From assembly GCA_002840125.1 (NCBI GenBank), contig PGZF01000005.1:310001-374000 (forward strand): a DNA stretch of 64,000 bases. Direction: 5' to 3'. Within the stretch, counting starts at the first letter, position 1, and every line of letters begins with the position of its first letter. Shown here one piece after another: positions 44,284 to 54,300 of the stretch. The notes under the pieces were generated by a model. That model was not told where the DNA came from. It saw only the letters and a program-made list of their open reading frames with translations, and searched no databases. A program made the position numbers and the translations under genes. The DNA is from Gammaproteobacteria bacterium HGW-Gammaproteobacteria-15. Its GTDB lineage: Bacteria; Pseudomonadota; Gammaproteobacteria; Enterobacterales; Alteromonadaceae.

Positions 44284-44737
44284 AATGTTCTCCTTTAGTA
44301 AAAGCACAGTTAAACGATGGGCCCAGCTGTAAAGCAAGACACCATAGCGAAGCGAACATCATGCCAAGGCTTATAAAGCATGCTAACTGTGGAGAATAAC
44401 GCAGTTTTTTTGTAGCACCGGCTAAAAATAGTCCCCGGTACAGCAGAGACGGTGGCATTGGTAAGTAAATTTTTACTGCATAGGGTAAAAATTACCCGCT
44501 ATTTGCCACTTTGCTACTGCCACAGTCTGTCAGCAGACTACGTTATTATGCCGGCAGGCTGAGATCCGACATTTGTAAAACCACTGCGGCCAGCAATTAG
44601 TCATTTCCGCTACAATGTGGCGAAAATGACTGTCAGCAAGCAGGCCAATATAAAATAAATTGATATATTTCAATAAATTAAAATTGGCAAAGCTTTTGCA
44701 AAATCTATGGCAACCTAACTATAAAAAGGACATCACC
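44284..44737. other. 454-bp divergent intergenic region with an imperfect 31-bp inverted repeat
   Basis: No gene is supported here. It must hold the promoters of the CBS and DUF4097-like genes. At 44600-44630 a 14-bp arm GTCATTTCCGCTAC pairs with GTGGCGAAAATGAC with two non-Watson-Crick positions and a 3-base loop, about 107 bases before the plus-strand start. It could be an operator or an attenuator hairpin. Confidence 0.45.
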
Positions 44738-45400
44738 ATGAAATTATCTCAAATTGTTGCCACTGTAAGTTTAGTTATCGCATCAGGTTGTCTGGTCAAT
44801 GCTTATGCCGCAGAGCATGGCAGTATCGATAAAGTACTGGGCTCAGCTTCAGTAAGCAGCAACCAGCACTATGACGATATTTCGCTGGTAAATGGCAGTG
44901 TAAAAATGGCCAGTAACAGCAGTGCCAAAAGCGTTTCTACCGTTAATGGCAGTATAGCGCTACGTGACAACGTAAAATTGCACAGCGCCAGCACCGTAAA
45001 CGGCAGTATAGAAAGTGGTAGCGGCTTACAGGTAGCAGATGACCTAAGCACCGTTAATGGAAAAATTTTGCCCGGTAGCAATGCGGTTATTGGTGGTAAT
45101 GTCACCACAGTAAATGGCGATATTGTGCTGGACAACAGCCAGGCAGGCCGCGATGTCACTACGGTAAATGGCGACATTAAGCTGACCGGCAATACAGTGG
45201 TGAAAGGTGATGTGGTATACAAACCACGTGGTAAGAAAAAAGCCTTTTTTGGCTGGAATAATGACAACAAGCCAACCTTGTATATCGGCGCTGATGCTGT
45301 GGTAGAGGGTAATATTATTCTGCAGCAAGAGGTTGAGCTACAGATTGAAAACCCGGCTCTGCGGGCTAAAGTGGTACAACAGATTAACGACGGCCGTTAA
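44738..45400 (+). CDS. Secreted beta-helix repeat protein (DUF4097/bactofilin-like)
   Basis: A 220-residue exported protein; ATG at 44738 follows AAAAGGAC. The signal peptide ends near AYA (LVIASGCLVNAYA); the cysteine makes a lipoprotein conceivable. The mature part is a run of about seven short strands with a shared VNGSI/VNGDI turn (ISLVNGSVKM, STVNGSIALR, STVNGSIESG, STVNGKILPG, TTVNGDIVLD, TTVNGDIKLT), predicting a small right-handed beta-helix. A basic patch (KPRGKKKAFFGWN) and a final helix follow. Its role is unknown; envelope scaffold or adhesin are options. Confidence 0.75.
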   Translation: MKLSQIVATVSLVIASGCLVNAYAAEHGSIDKVLGSASVSSNQHYDDISLVNGSVKMASNSSAKSVSTVNGSIALRDNVKLHSASTVNGSIESGSGLQVADDLSTVNGKILPGSNAVIGGNVTTVNGDIVLDNSQAGRDVTTVNGDIKLTGNTVVKGDVVYKPRGKKKAFFGWNNDNKPTLYIGADAVVEGNIILQQEVELQIENPALRAKVVQQINDGR

Positions 45401-45411
45401 TATCGGCACCT

Positions 45412-45440
45412 GCAGCCAGATCTGATGTCAGTCTGGCTGC
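45412..45440. terminator. Bidirectional hairpin between convergent genes
   Basis: GCAGCCAGA (45412-45420) pairs perfectly with TCTGGCTGC (45432-45440). It sits 12 bases past the plus-strand stop and overlaps the last codons of the opposite LytTR gene. There is no clear T-run. Confidence 0.5.
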
Positions 45441-46309
45441 AATGCTGATCTGAAGGCCTCTTTATAACGGCGTGACAACGCCAGTTGCTGGCCGCTTTTT
45501 AGCAAAATATCGCCATCACCGCTGCTGTCATAACTAATACTGTCTATCGCATTGTGGTTGATTGCCAAACTACGGTGAATACGGCTAAAACCTTTGCTAC
45601 TTAGCTGTAGCAGAGTATTACTTAAGGTCGCGCGCAGCGGATAAATACGGCCTTTGCTATGTAAATTAACATAGTTGCCACTGGCTTCGAGCCATTCAAT
45701 ATCATCTACCCGGATTAAAAACTCTTTATCCAGCTTTTTTACCAGAAAATGCTCAGGTGCTTTTAGCGGCTGTGTTGCACCACTGTCTTCGGCATTATCT
45801 AACGGATGCGCCTCGCCTTTGATCCGGCTGTAAACGAACTGCGCCAGCTGGTATCCCAGCAAAAAGAACAGATAGCCCCAGGCATCTTTACGGTACTCAT
45901 AGAAAAATTCGCGCAGCAATGGGCCAAAGTTGTAATTCCAGCCGTGCCAGTAATAAATCAGCTCGCGCAGGCCTACCATAATGGCCACATGGCAGACAGA
46001 AAACACCAGGCTACCGAACAAATGGAGCATTAACTGGCGGCGTATACCTGTTAGTTGCAGCGGGTGGCGGCTAAACCACCAGAACAGCAGCGGACAAAGC
46101 AACAAAGTACTTACCGCACTGCTGTATTCCCAGACTATGGGCTCCCATAACTGCAGGGTATTGTTGCTGTTTCGGCTGTGCTCCATCCAGACAGAGCTGG
46201 CGTTAATAGCGGCATTAATAAAAAAATATACTGCCAGTAGCAGATAGCTGAATAGTTGCGGATGCCTGTCAAACCGTGCAAACAGACTTTTTGTTTTACC
46301 GTTCGTCAC
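45428..46309 (-). CDS. Membrane-bound LytTR-family regulator
   Basis: A 293-residue protein with a GTG start (AGGTGG four bases upstream). Four membrane helices (about 18-40, 58-80, 92-115, 135-155) precede a cytoplasmic LytTR DNA-binding domain (about 190-293): FLVKKLDKEFLIRVDDIEWL, SGNYVNLHSKGRIYPLRATL, GFSRIHRSLAINHNAIDSIS, LSRRYKEAFR. There is no receiver domain, so it is a one-component membrane regulator that reads an envelope signal directly. It diverges from the acyltransferase gene over 105 bases, a likely target. Confidence 0.88.
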   Translation of the reverse strand: MTNGKTKSLFARFDRHPQLFSYLLLAVYFFINAAINASSVWMEHSRNSNNTLQLWEPIVWEYSSAVSTLLLCPLLFWWFSRHPLQLTGIRRQLMLHLFGSLVFSVCHVAIMVGLRELIYYWHGWNYNFGPLLREFFYEYRKDAWGYLFFLLGYQLAQFVYSRIKGEAHPLDNAEDSGATQPLKAPEHFLVKKLDKEFLIRVDDIEWLEASGNYVNLHSKGRIYPLRATLSNTLLQLSSKGFSRIHRSLAINHNAIDSISYDSSGDGDILLKSGQQLALSRRYKEAFRSALQPD

Positions 46310-46414
46310 ACTGTGCCACCTGTTATCCCCAAACGCCGCCGGTAAGTCATTCTGCGGTTTCTCATGCTAGTGCAGCAACGCACTATAGCGCAACAGTAAT
46401 AACGGAGCACAACA

Positions 46415-47632
46415 ATGACAACCACACCTTATCAGCGCCAGTACGACCTGGACTGGCTGCGCACCCTGGCATTTGGCCTGCTGATCCTGTATCACATTGG
46501 CATGTACTATGTAGCCGACTGGGGCTGGCATATTAAAAGTGACGTTACCAGCGCAGCGCTGCAAAACCTGATGATCTTAACCAACCAATGGCGTATGTCG
46601 CTGTTGTTTTTTATCAGTGCCATGGCGCTGGCCCTGGCGCAGCAACGCAGCAGCCGGCTAAGCCTGTTTGGCCTGCGCAGTAACCGTTTACTTATTCCAC
46701 TGCTATGCGGCATGTTTATTGTGGTGCCGCCGCAGGTCTATTTTGAAGCCTTATCGCAGCAACTCATTGAACCGGGTTATCTGAGCTTCTGGTGGCAGTA
46801 TATTAACCCCAATACAGAGCTATTAAGGGATCACCACAGCCCTATTGGCCTGCTAACCTGGAACCATCTGTGGTTTTTGCCATATTTATGGTGCTACAGC
46901 GCACTGGTGTTGTTGTTCGCTGGCCCGTTAAACCGGCTTACTCAGGCTAACTGGCTGCAGACGCTAGCCGGGCGCTACGCATTTTCACTCATCGTTGGCA
47001 GCATGATGTTAGTCTGGCTGACATTACGCGCGCATTTTCCGTCTACCCATGCACTGCTTGATGACTGGTATAACCATGGTAAATACATGCTGGCGTTTGT
47101 TGGCGGTTACCTGTTTGCCCGGCAATGGAACTGGTGGCAGCAGGTTATCCGTTGCCGGCGTTACTTCCTGTTGGCCGCTTTACTATGCTACAGCCTGATT
47201 ATTGCTGATCGTAACGGTGTATTTGGCAGCACACCGGACAATGAAATTACCTTTATGCTGCGGTTGGTTTTCTCTGCTGTACTTTCGCTTAATCACTGGT
47301 GCTGGATCCTGGCATTAGTTGGCTACGCAGGCCGCTACCTGAACCGGCCTACCAATAAGTTGGATAAAGACGGCGGCCTGCTGCACTACAGCAATAACGC
47401 TATCTTGCCCTGGTATATGCTGCACCAAACCCTGATTATTGTATTTGCCGTATGGTTAAAACCACTGGCCCTGCCAGCAGGTATTGAGGCTATAGCGTTG
47501 ATCGTGCTGACCTGTTTCGGCTGCTGGGCCGGTTACGAGCTAATCAAGCGCTTCTGGCTAAGCCGCTGGCTGTTTGGTTTAACAGTTAAACTGCCGGCCG
47601 GTGGCGGCCGAAAAAGTACTGTGCCGCAATAA
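46415..47632 (+). CDS. Acyltransferase family 3 membrane protein
   Basis: A 405-residue protein with about ten helices. The N-terminal motif YDLDWLRTLAFGLLILYHIG supplies the RT..FxxxxxH pattern of acyltransferase 3/OatA-like enzymes, and LTWNHLWFLPYLWCY holds a second conserved region. Such enzymes O-acetylate surface glycans or modify peptides. It is divergent from the LytTR regulator, which may control it. Substrate unknown. Confidence 0.88.
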   Translation: MTTTPYQRQYDLDWLRTLAFGLLILYHIGMYYVADWGWHIKSDVTSAALQNLMILTNQWRMSLLFFISAMALALAQQRSSRLSLFGLRSNRLLIPLLCGMFIVVPPQVYFEALSQQLIEPGYLSFWWQYINPNTELLRDHHSPIGLLTWNHLWFLPYLWCYSALVLLFAGPLNRLTQANWLQTLAGRYAFSLIVGSMMLVWLTLRAHFPSTHALLDDWYNHGKYMLAFVGGYLFARQWNWWQQVIRCRRYFLLAALLCYSLIIADRNGVFGSTPDNEITFMLRLVFSAVLSLNHWCWILALVGYAGRYLNRPTNKLDKDGGLLHYSNNAILPWYMLHQTLIIVFAVWLKPLALPAGIEAIALIVLTCFGCWAGYELIKRFWLSRWLFGLTVKLPAGGGRKSTVPQ

Positions 47633-47694
47633 AGCCGTAAACCTGTAGGGCTAAAGCTGCGTATAACTGCCAAATGTCGTGGTTAAATTACCTA

Positions 47695-48246
47695 ATGAAA
47701 GCTTTTATCTTGCTGTTATCTTTGCTACTAGCCGCCACCGCCCAGGCTGATGACGCCGCCTGGGCAGCCTGGCGTGAGGGTAAAGCGCTGTTGCTAATGC
47801 GCCATGCCTTAGCGCCGGGCACCGGTGATCCGGCCGGTTTTGTGTTAGACGATTGCAGTACCCAGCGTAACCTGAACAGCGAAGGACAGCAGCAGGCACT
47901 GCGCTGGGGTAGATTATTGCGCCAGCAATACAGCGGCGATATACAGCTTTACAGCAGCCAATGGTGCCGCTGCCTTGATACCGCCAAGCTGATGGCGCTA
48001 TCTACCCCACAACCGCTGCCGCTGCTTAATTCTTTCTTTGCCGGCCGTGGTGATGGCGCTAAACAAACTCAGGCGTTAATACAGTACTTTTCCCAAACTC
48101 AGTTACACCAGCCCACAGTACTGGTAACCCATCAGGTAAATTTCACCGCCCTAACCGGTATTTTCCCGCGCTCGGGCGAAGCGGTTATTATCGCACTGCC
48201 ATTAGCCCAGCCAGTTAATATTCTGGCAAGAATCCAAGCGCCTTAA
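47695..48246 (+). CDS. Secreted histidine phosphatase-family protein
   Basis: A 183-residue protein; I take the ATG at 47695, giving signal peptide FILLLSLLLAATAQA. An ATG 21 bases upstream is possible; neither has a clear Shine-Dalgarno. The phosphohistidine loop is ALLLMRHALAPG (His as in RHG/RHA), with LYSSQWCRCLDTA and a later VLVTHQVN His. The family removes phosphate from small molecules in the periplasm. It follows the acyltransferase on the same strand. Confidence 0.87.
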   Translation: MKAFILLLSLLLAATAQADDAAWAAWREGKALLLMRHALAPGTGDPAGFVLDDCSTQRNLNSEGQQQALRWGRLLRQQYSGDIQLYSSQWCRCLDTAKLMALSTPQPLPLLNSFFAGRGDGAKQTQALIQYFSQTQLHQPTVLVTHQVNFTALTGIFPRSGEAVIIALPLAQPVNILARIQAP

Positions 48247-48330
48247 TAGCAGGCGATTGCTGAAGCTGGCAAGCAAAGCAGCTCTGCGTTAAGCTAGGTA
48301 ACAACCTAATTTGCCCGGCACAGGATTACC

Positions 48331-48741
48331 ATGTCTTTAGATATCAGCCCGTTACTTAATGCAATTGCCCGGCTGCGGGAAGGCTGGCAGCGTTATCAGC
48401 AGGATATCAGCGATATTCAAATTCGTGATGGTCTGGTACAGCGGTTTGAGTTTACTTATGAAATCAGCCACAAGATGCTCAAACGCTATCTTGAGCATAG
48501 CGCAGCCTCACCGGAACAGTTCGATCAAATGCCGTTTGCTGATCTGATCCGTAGCGCCAATGAACAAGGTTTGCTAAAAGGCGACTGGCCGGCCTGGCGC
48601 AGTTATCGTGATATGCGTAGCAAAACCAGCCACACCTATGATGAAGATATTGCGTTGCAGGTTGTAGCCGGCATACCGGCTTTTCTTGCTGAGGCGGAGT
48701 TTTTGGCATCACAATTAACAGAGCGCCTGGCTCGTGGCTAA
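48331..48741 (+). CDS. HepT-like HEPN toxin (nucleotidyltransferase substrate-binding protein)
   Basis: A 136-residue four-helix protein of the HI0074/HepT family. The RX4HXY motif is R96-SKTS-H101-T-Y103 (YRDMRSKTSHTYDED). In characterised type VII systems this HEPN RNase is silenced when its partner MNT protein AMPylates the Tyr. Its stop overlaps the GTG start of the MNT gene, the usual toxin-antitoxin coupling. It sits next to the SMC operon, convergent with it. Confidence 0.9.
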   Translation: MSLDISPLLNAIARLREGWQRYQQDISDIQIRDGLVQRFEFTYEISHKMLKRYLEHSAASPEQFDQMPFADLIRSANEQGLLKGDWPAWRSYRDMRSKTSHTYDEDIALQVVAGIPAFLAEAEFLASQLTERLARG

Positions 48742-49072
48742 ACCTGCAGGGTTACAGATCAGCGATAGTGAATGGCAACAAGTCAGCGCTATTTTGCAGC
48801 GTTACCTGCTGCAGTATGAAGTCTGGGCTTTTGGCTCACGGGTAAAAGGCCATGCCAAACCCTACTCGGATTTGGATTTAGCCGTTATCAGCACAACCCC
48901 TTTAGCACTGCCACTGCTCGCCGAAGTGGCCGAAGCATTTAGTGAATCTGATTTGCCTTGGAAAGTAGATCTTGTCGACTGGGCCACGACTTCAGAACAG
49001 TTTAAGCAGGTGATTGCCGGGCAGAAATTAGTAATTAAAACTGAATCTAAACAGGCAATGTCAGGCCTTTAA
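48734..49072 (+). CDS. MntA-like minimal nucleotidyltransferase antitoxin
   Basis: A 112-residue MNT protein starting with GTG inside the HepT gene. The active site is AFGSRVKGHAKPYSDLDLAV: G34-S35 and the D46-x-D48 pair, with a third acidic residue in WKVDLVDW. MntA antitoxins transfer AMP to HepT tyrosine. Its 3' end overlaps by 12 bases the broken gene at the tail of the SMC operon on the other strand. Confidence 0.9.
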   Translation: MAKPAGLQISDSEWQQVSAILQRYLLQYEVWAFGSRVKGHAKPYSDLDLAVISTTPLALPLLAEVAEAFSESDLPWKVDLVDWATTSEQFKQVIAGQKLVIKTESKQAMSGL

Positions 49073-49451
49073 ACTTACCGCTGTTAACGTCATTCTCTGC
49101 ATATTCTGCTGTCTTAATCCATTTAACTGCTGCCACAGCAACTGATGGTATGGCTGAAACACAGGCTCTATTGTCTTAGTAGCGAGGGCTGGAATAAACT
49201 TAAGCTGCTTATCCGGTAACATGGCCGGGCTGGCGTGTTGTGGCAATATTATTTAGCAGTGCCAGGTTAAAGCTAAACTGCGGCAGTTTAAGGCTATTGC
49301 CGGGCACTAATTCATGCTCAATACACCAGCTCAGTACCTGTTGCACCGCTTTAGCGCTGGTTTTTACCCGCTCGCTGCCGCTGGCATTTAGCCGCTGGTG
49401 CAGTTGCTGCAAATAGCGCAGCGCGAGTGCACTCAGCGGCGGGTAGCTCAT
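49061..49451 (-). pseudogene. Frameshifted fourth gene of the SMC operon
   Basis: Two reading frames follow the kleisin-like gene. The first starts at ATG 49451, overlapping the kleisin stop (TGATG), and runs 80 residues (LSALALRYLQQLHQRLNASG, then KAVQQVLSWCIEHELVPG) to a stop at 49209. A second frame takes over in the 49209-49270 overlap and runs to 49061 with protein-like sequence (MLPDKQLKFIPALATKTIEP, LLWQQLNGLRQQNMQ). Joined, they would give about 130 residues. Mks/Wadjet operons carry a fourth, Toprim-nuclease subunit (MksG/JetD, about 400 residues); this is far shorter and shows no Toprim motif. It is either a truncated remnant, an unrelated small subunit with a frameshift, or a sequencing error. 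Confidence 0.5.
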
Positions 49452-50692
49452 CAGGCGGCCTGCAGGCTCAGGCTGATATCGCGGATAAGCAGCAGGCTGT
49501 TAACGGCACTGGCGGGCACTTCGTCACGCTTAATGGCAAACATATGCTTTTCATCTACCGGCAGCGCCTGATACTCGGCAATAATCTGATATAACCAGAT
49601 TTCGCTGTCCCAGCTTAGCTGGTGCTCTGTCAGATAATCCAGCGCACTTAACGGCCCGGCTTTATCAATAACCCGCAGGTAGAAGTTTTCCACATCGGTT
49701 TTCAGCGCTTGCTGGCGGGCGGCGATTTCTTCATCTTCCATTACCGCGGCAAAACTGGCGCTTTGCTGATCCGGCAGGTTAATAACAGCAGCTCTTGGCA
49801 GCGCCCGCACCAGTTCGGCCAGGATCTGCCGTTCGCTGGCTTTATCCAGCGCAATAGCCGCTTGCGGTTGTATTGCTGCAGCCTGATTAAATAACACGGG
49901 CACATCAGAGCGGTTGGGATAATCGGCCGGCTGATATTTCGGGTGCTGGCGTAAAAACGCCGCCATATTAGTGATCAGCATTGAGCGCGACTGCTGCTGA
50001 CGAAAACGCGCTAACAGCTCTACCAAACGCTTTTGTACTTCCAGCAGGCTGCTGTGGTGCGAACTAAGCTGGTTTTGCAGCTGGCTTACCAGCAACTTAC
50101 GCAGCTGATTATTGCCCTCTGACAATTCGATCAGCTCGTTAAAATCGAGCAGCACCAGGCCATCGAGTAAACGGCGCAATTGTTTTTGCGCCCGCTCGTT
50201 TTCGCGGATTTTATCATCCAGGCTGGCAACAAAACCAAAATCGCTGTTCAGCCGGTGCCATAAGCTGTCTATGGCTTCTTCAAACTGGCCGCTTAAATCA
50301 TGTACATGCTCGGTTAGCCGTTGCAGTTGCAGCTCGGCCACGCTGTAATCGCTTTTATACTGCGCATCGCGGTACGCCTGCACCCGGTTACGAATTTGCT
50401 CCAGCTTTTCTGCCACGTCGGCGTTAATTTGCCGGCGGTTTTCGTCGGCCACCATACTGGCAATCAGCTCGCTAACCAGCGGCCTCAGCGCCAGCGGCTG
50501 TTGCTCATCCGGCCGCCACAAAATACGCGCCGCAATCAGCTTTTTCAGCGCGCTTTCGCTAAAGGCAGCTTCATCAATAAAACCGTCCAGATAGCCCTGC
50601 ATCAGCGCTTTATGGTGCTTGCCCAGCAGCGCCAGGCGCTCAGCACCCACGCTAAACAGGTTAGAGGCCACGCCAGTGTCCAGCGGCGCCAT
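49451..50692 (-). CDS. Kleisin-like condensin subunit (MksF/JetA-like)
   Basis: A 413-residue, mostly helical protein. An N-terminal winged-helix-like part (about 1-75, FSVGAERLALLGKHHKALMQ, SALKKLIAARILWRP) precedes long helices with coiled-coil character (about 85-250, EKLEQIRNRVQAYRDAQYKS) and a C-terminal helical/winged domain (about 330-400). Size, position and layout match the kleisin of MukF/MksF/JetA systems; sequence motifs are weak. The ATG overlaps the stop of the MksE-like gene (TAATG). It would bridge the SMC heads and bind the MksE-like subunit. Confidence 0.65.
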   Translation of the reverse strand: MAPLDTGVASNLFSVGAERLALLGKHHKALMQGYLDGFIDEAAFSESALKKLIAARILWRPDEQQPLALRPLVSELIASMVADENRRQINADVAEKLEQIRNRVQAYRDAQYKSDYSVAELQLQRLTEHVHDLSGQFEEAIDSLWHRLNSDFGFVASLDDKIRENERAQKQLRRLLDGLVLLDFNELIELSEGNNQLRKLLVSQLQNQLSSHHSSLLEVQKRLVELLARFRQQQSRSMLITNMAAFLRQHPKYQPADYPNRSDVPVLFNQAAAIQPQAAIALDKASERQILAELVRALPRAAVINLPDQQSASFAAVMEDEEIAARQQALKTDVENFYLRVIDKAGPLSALDYLTEHQLSWDSEIWLYQIIAEYQALPVDEKHMFAIKRDEVPASAVNSLLLIRDISLSLQAA

Positions 50693-51312
50693 TACAATAT
50701 CGCCTGCTGGGTTGGGGTGTCGTCTACCGGCAGATGCTCTTCATCGCGGATAAAGCGAATAACATCAATTAAATAGTCAATTTTACCGGTAACAATATAG
50801 TACTGCCGGTCGCTGTGCGGCTGCAGCAGGTAGCCGTGCTCTTTTAAGCGGCGGAAAATCAGCTTTACCTGGTTGTCCAGCGCGTCGCTCTGGCTGTTAA
50901 AAAAGCGGTCGCTGGCCAGTTGGTTTAAGCGCTGGCGCAGGCTTTGGTTATCCTCGGTGCGCAGCACAAATTCCTGCAGCTTAATGGTATCACCTGCCGT
51001 TAAGGCACTGTCGCGGCCCAGGGTTTCCTGTACCAGTTGCAGCCATTCCAGCAGTGGTAACAGCGATTGTACGGTTAAGGCAAACTGGCTGCTTAACTGC
51101 TCGCGGGCGGCTTTATTCAGCTCGTGATACGCCAGAAAATACACGCTGTTATCGTCATTGCTAACCAAACGGCGGTTTAGCGGGCGCAGATAGTGGTTAA
51201 TATCCTGCTGGGTTTGTTCCAGGCTTAAATGGCGGAAGGCATCTTCGTCGCTAACCTGACAAATAAAGTCGCCGGCCAGCAGCCGTTCCAGTAAAGGACC
51301 ATGTTGTAACAT
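50692..51312 (-). CDS. MksE/JetB-like condensin subunit
   Basis: A 206-residue protein with the tandem winged-helix pattern of MksE: LLERLLAGDFICQVSDEDAF near the start, INHYLRPLNRRLVSNDDNS and VYFLAYHELN, then a second winged helix near 145-200 (LIFRRLKEHGYLLQPHSDRQ, YYIVTGKIDYLIDVIRFI). MksE dimers bind the kleisin. Start and stop both overlap neighbours by one base (TAATG at each end), showing strict stoichiometric coupling. Confidence 0.75.
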   Translation of the reverse strand: MLQHGPLLERLLAGDFICQVSDEDAFRHLSLEQTQQDINHYLRPLNRRLVSNDDNSVYFLAYHELNKAAREQLSSQFALTVQSLLPLLEWLQLVQETLGRDSALTAGDTIKLQEFVLRTEDNQSLRQRLNQLASDRFFNSQSDALDNQVKLIFRRLKEHGYLLQPHSDRQYYIVTGKIDYLIDVIRFIRDEEHLPVDDTPTQQAIL

Positions 51313-54300
51313 TAGCTGGCCTCCTGTTGCCGCTGTGCCAACCGTTCAGCTAAACGGCTGGTTTTCGGTTGAATACGTTTTAGCTGACGTTTGCTTGGGT
51401 CTTGCTGGCTGGGTTCAATTAAATAGCGGTGGCTAAACAGCATCAGTACGTCAGATTCCGGGTTAGGAAAGGCGCCGACAATAATGATGTTGTTAGCTGT
51501 GCAGGCAGCAAACAGTTTTTCTACGTTGTGATACGCCAGGGTGCCAATTTCATCTATCGGCCAGTGGATCGCCACTTTGGCGTCACCACGCAGCAGCCGG
51601 GTAAAGGCCAACAGGTACTTACATAAAATAAGATAAGCCATACCGTGGCTGGATGACTCCAGCAGCTGACGATCATTTTTAATCACCAGCTCAGAGCCGC
51701 CTTCGCTTAAATGCAGCTCAAGCCGCAGTAGGGATTCAATAGTATATTGCTCATCGGCACGCAACAGCTCTACCACATCGGCCAGTGCATTAAGATACTG
51801 CTCAGAGGGCAGCGCTTTACCCGAGGCACCCCAGTCGTCGTACAGTTTGGCAAAGTGCTTCAGCGGCTGCCAAAAGCCCAGCTCGTCAATGGTTGATAAA
51901 ATGCGCACTTCGGATTTGCTGATCCCTTCAAGCACCAGGTCATCAGCCACGGCTTCGCTTAAACGGCGGCTTTGCAGCGCAATGCGGCGGTTAATATCGC
52001 TGAACACGGTAAAGAACTTTTTCAGATCGCCACCAATGTTTTCGCCCATTTCCAGCAGTTGCTGTTGTTGATCCTGTAAGATCCGCAGTAAGTCGGCCAG
52101 TATAGGCAGTTGCTGGCGTTTACCGGCGTAGTCGGGCAATTTGCGTTTTTCGTGCTCCAGCCGGTCAAGAAACTCGCTGCCGGCATCTTTGCTCAGCGTG
52201 GTTTCAAACTGTTCCAGTTGTAATTTTAACTGCTGATCCAGCTTGCTGCGCTGTTCCAGCGCTTCATTGCTGCGGGCTAAGCGTTCAACTAAATCGGCTG
52301 ACGCGGCAATTGCGGCCGGTGTTACCTCTGCCAAATGCAGCTCGGCCAGTTTTAGCAGCAACGGCTTTAACTGGCTTAGCCAGACATCGGCCTGCTGCAT
52401 TTTATCCTGCCACTGACGTTTTTGTTCATCCAGCCGTTTCTGGCTGGCAGCAAAATCGGCTTTTAACTGGCTAAGCAGCTGGCTTAGTTCACGTTGTTGT
52501 TGTTTTAATTCAGTTTCTTTACCCAGTAACTGTGGCCGCAGTTGCTGCCAGTCCAGTTGCATAAAGCGTTGCCACTGCGTCAGTTCGTCCTGGCGACTTT
52601 CGGTGGCTTTAATATCCGTTTTAAGTTGCTCCTGGCGCTGCTTTAGCTCGACCAGCCGTTTCGGATCTATGCCCTTGGCCGATAACTCTTCGTTAAACGC
52701 CTGCTGCAACTCGCTAAGCTGTTGTTTATTGTCGTCGCGCTTGCGCTCCAGCTGGCGTTCCAGTTCGTCCAGTTGTTCATCAAATACCTGCAGTTCGGCC
52801 TGCCAGTCGGCTTTTAGCTCAATTTTCTGTGTTTGATGATCGGCTTTAAGCGCCTGTAAATCCTGTTGTTGCTGCTGTTGCAGTTTGTCCAGTTGTTGCT
52901 GCTGCTCTGCCAGTTCGGCGCGTGCACTGGCCTGGCGCTGTTTAATCAGCTCGCGCTGGGCGGCTTCGAGCCGGTTACGGGCGTCGCGGGCGTAGTCAAT
53001 ATTCTGCTCGGCCTGGGTATATTGCCACTGCGCCTGCTCCAGTTGGGCCTGCACCAGCTCGGCCTGCTGATGGCTGTCTTTCAGTGTTTTCTCGGCAGCT
53101 GTTTTATTGGCGGTTGCTTGCTCCAGCTGCTGCTCAGCACTGTGGATGCGGTGGCGGATGGCGGCTTCATCCTGGGCGTAGTCGGGCGTGTCTATTGCCG
53201 CCAGCTCCAGTTGCAAACCATACAGGCTGTCGGTTAGCTCAACCAGATGCGGCTGTAAGTCTTGCCGCTCTAATAAACGTTCGTCCAGCACTTTACCTAA
53301 TTTTTGCTCCCAACCACTGTAATGCAGGCGCAGATAATGGCGTAAACTGCCCTGCTCTGGTGTCAGCTGGCGGTGCAGTTGCTGCAGTTGTTGTTCAGCC
53401 AGATGCCGCGCTTTACTGGCATGCTCCAGGTGTTTATCGGCCAGTTCACGCTGCTGCCGGGCCTGCTGATATTGCTGCTGTAGTTGTTGTACCTGACGCG
53501 CCTGCTGCTGGGCCTGCTGCTGGGTTTGCTCCAGCCTGAGCTCAGCACTGCGCAATTCATCATGCTCGGTGTCGGTTAACGCCGAATGACTCAGCTGGCT
53601 TTGCAGGACGGCAATGCCATTGCTGCACTGGGTTAATTGCTCGGCAAAGCGCTGCTGTTGCTGCTGTAAACGCTGCGAAAAGGCGCTTTCCAACGCCGAG
53701 AGTTTAGTGTCCTGCTGCTCGCGGGTGCTGTCTTTTTGCTGTTGCAGTTGTTTAGCTTTACCCCGCTGTTGCTCACTTAAGCGGTTAAAAGCCTCAAGCA
53801 GCTTGGCTTTACGCTGCTCTAACTGGCGCTCCATATCGCCGTGCTGTTCTACCATCAGCTGGTATTGCTCCAGCAATTCCTGCAGCGTATCGCGCCACAA
53901 TGGCAGCGCGTCGGTATCGCGCTGCAGTTTGGCCATATCGCGGCTTTCAAAGCTATCGTACTGCTGTTGCAGCTGATCTAACCGGGCGCTGGTTTCGGTT
54001 AAATCTGCTTCAGCTTTACTCAGTTTACTGTTTTGCTCCAGCTGCTGCTGTTCAAACTGCTGCTTTAACTGTTGCAACTGGCCACGCAATAGCTGCACCT
54101 GTTGCTCGGCATCGGCCTTTTGTAGTTTTTGTTGCTGCTCGTCCTGCTGTAACAACGGCAATAGCGCTGCCAGTTGGGCTTCAGCACTGTCCAGCTGTAA
54201 TGCCAGCTGTTTTAAGCGTTCAAAATCCTGCTGTAGTTTGTCCAGCCGCATCGACTGGCGCATTTGCTGGATCCACTCGCGCGCCTTGGTGTTTTTCACC

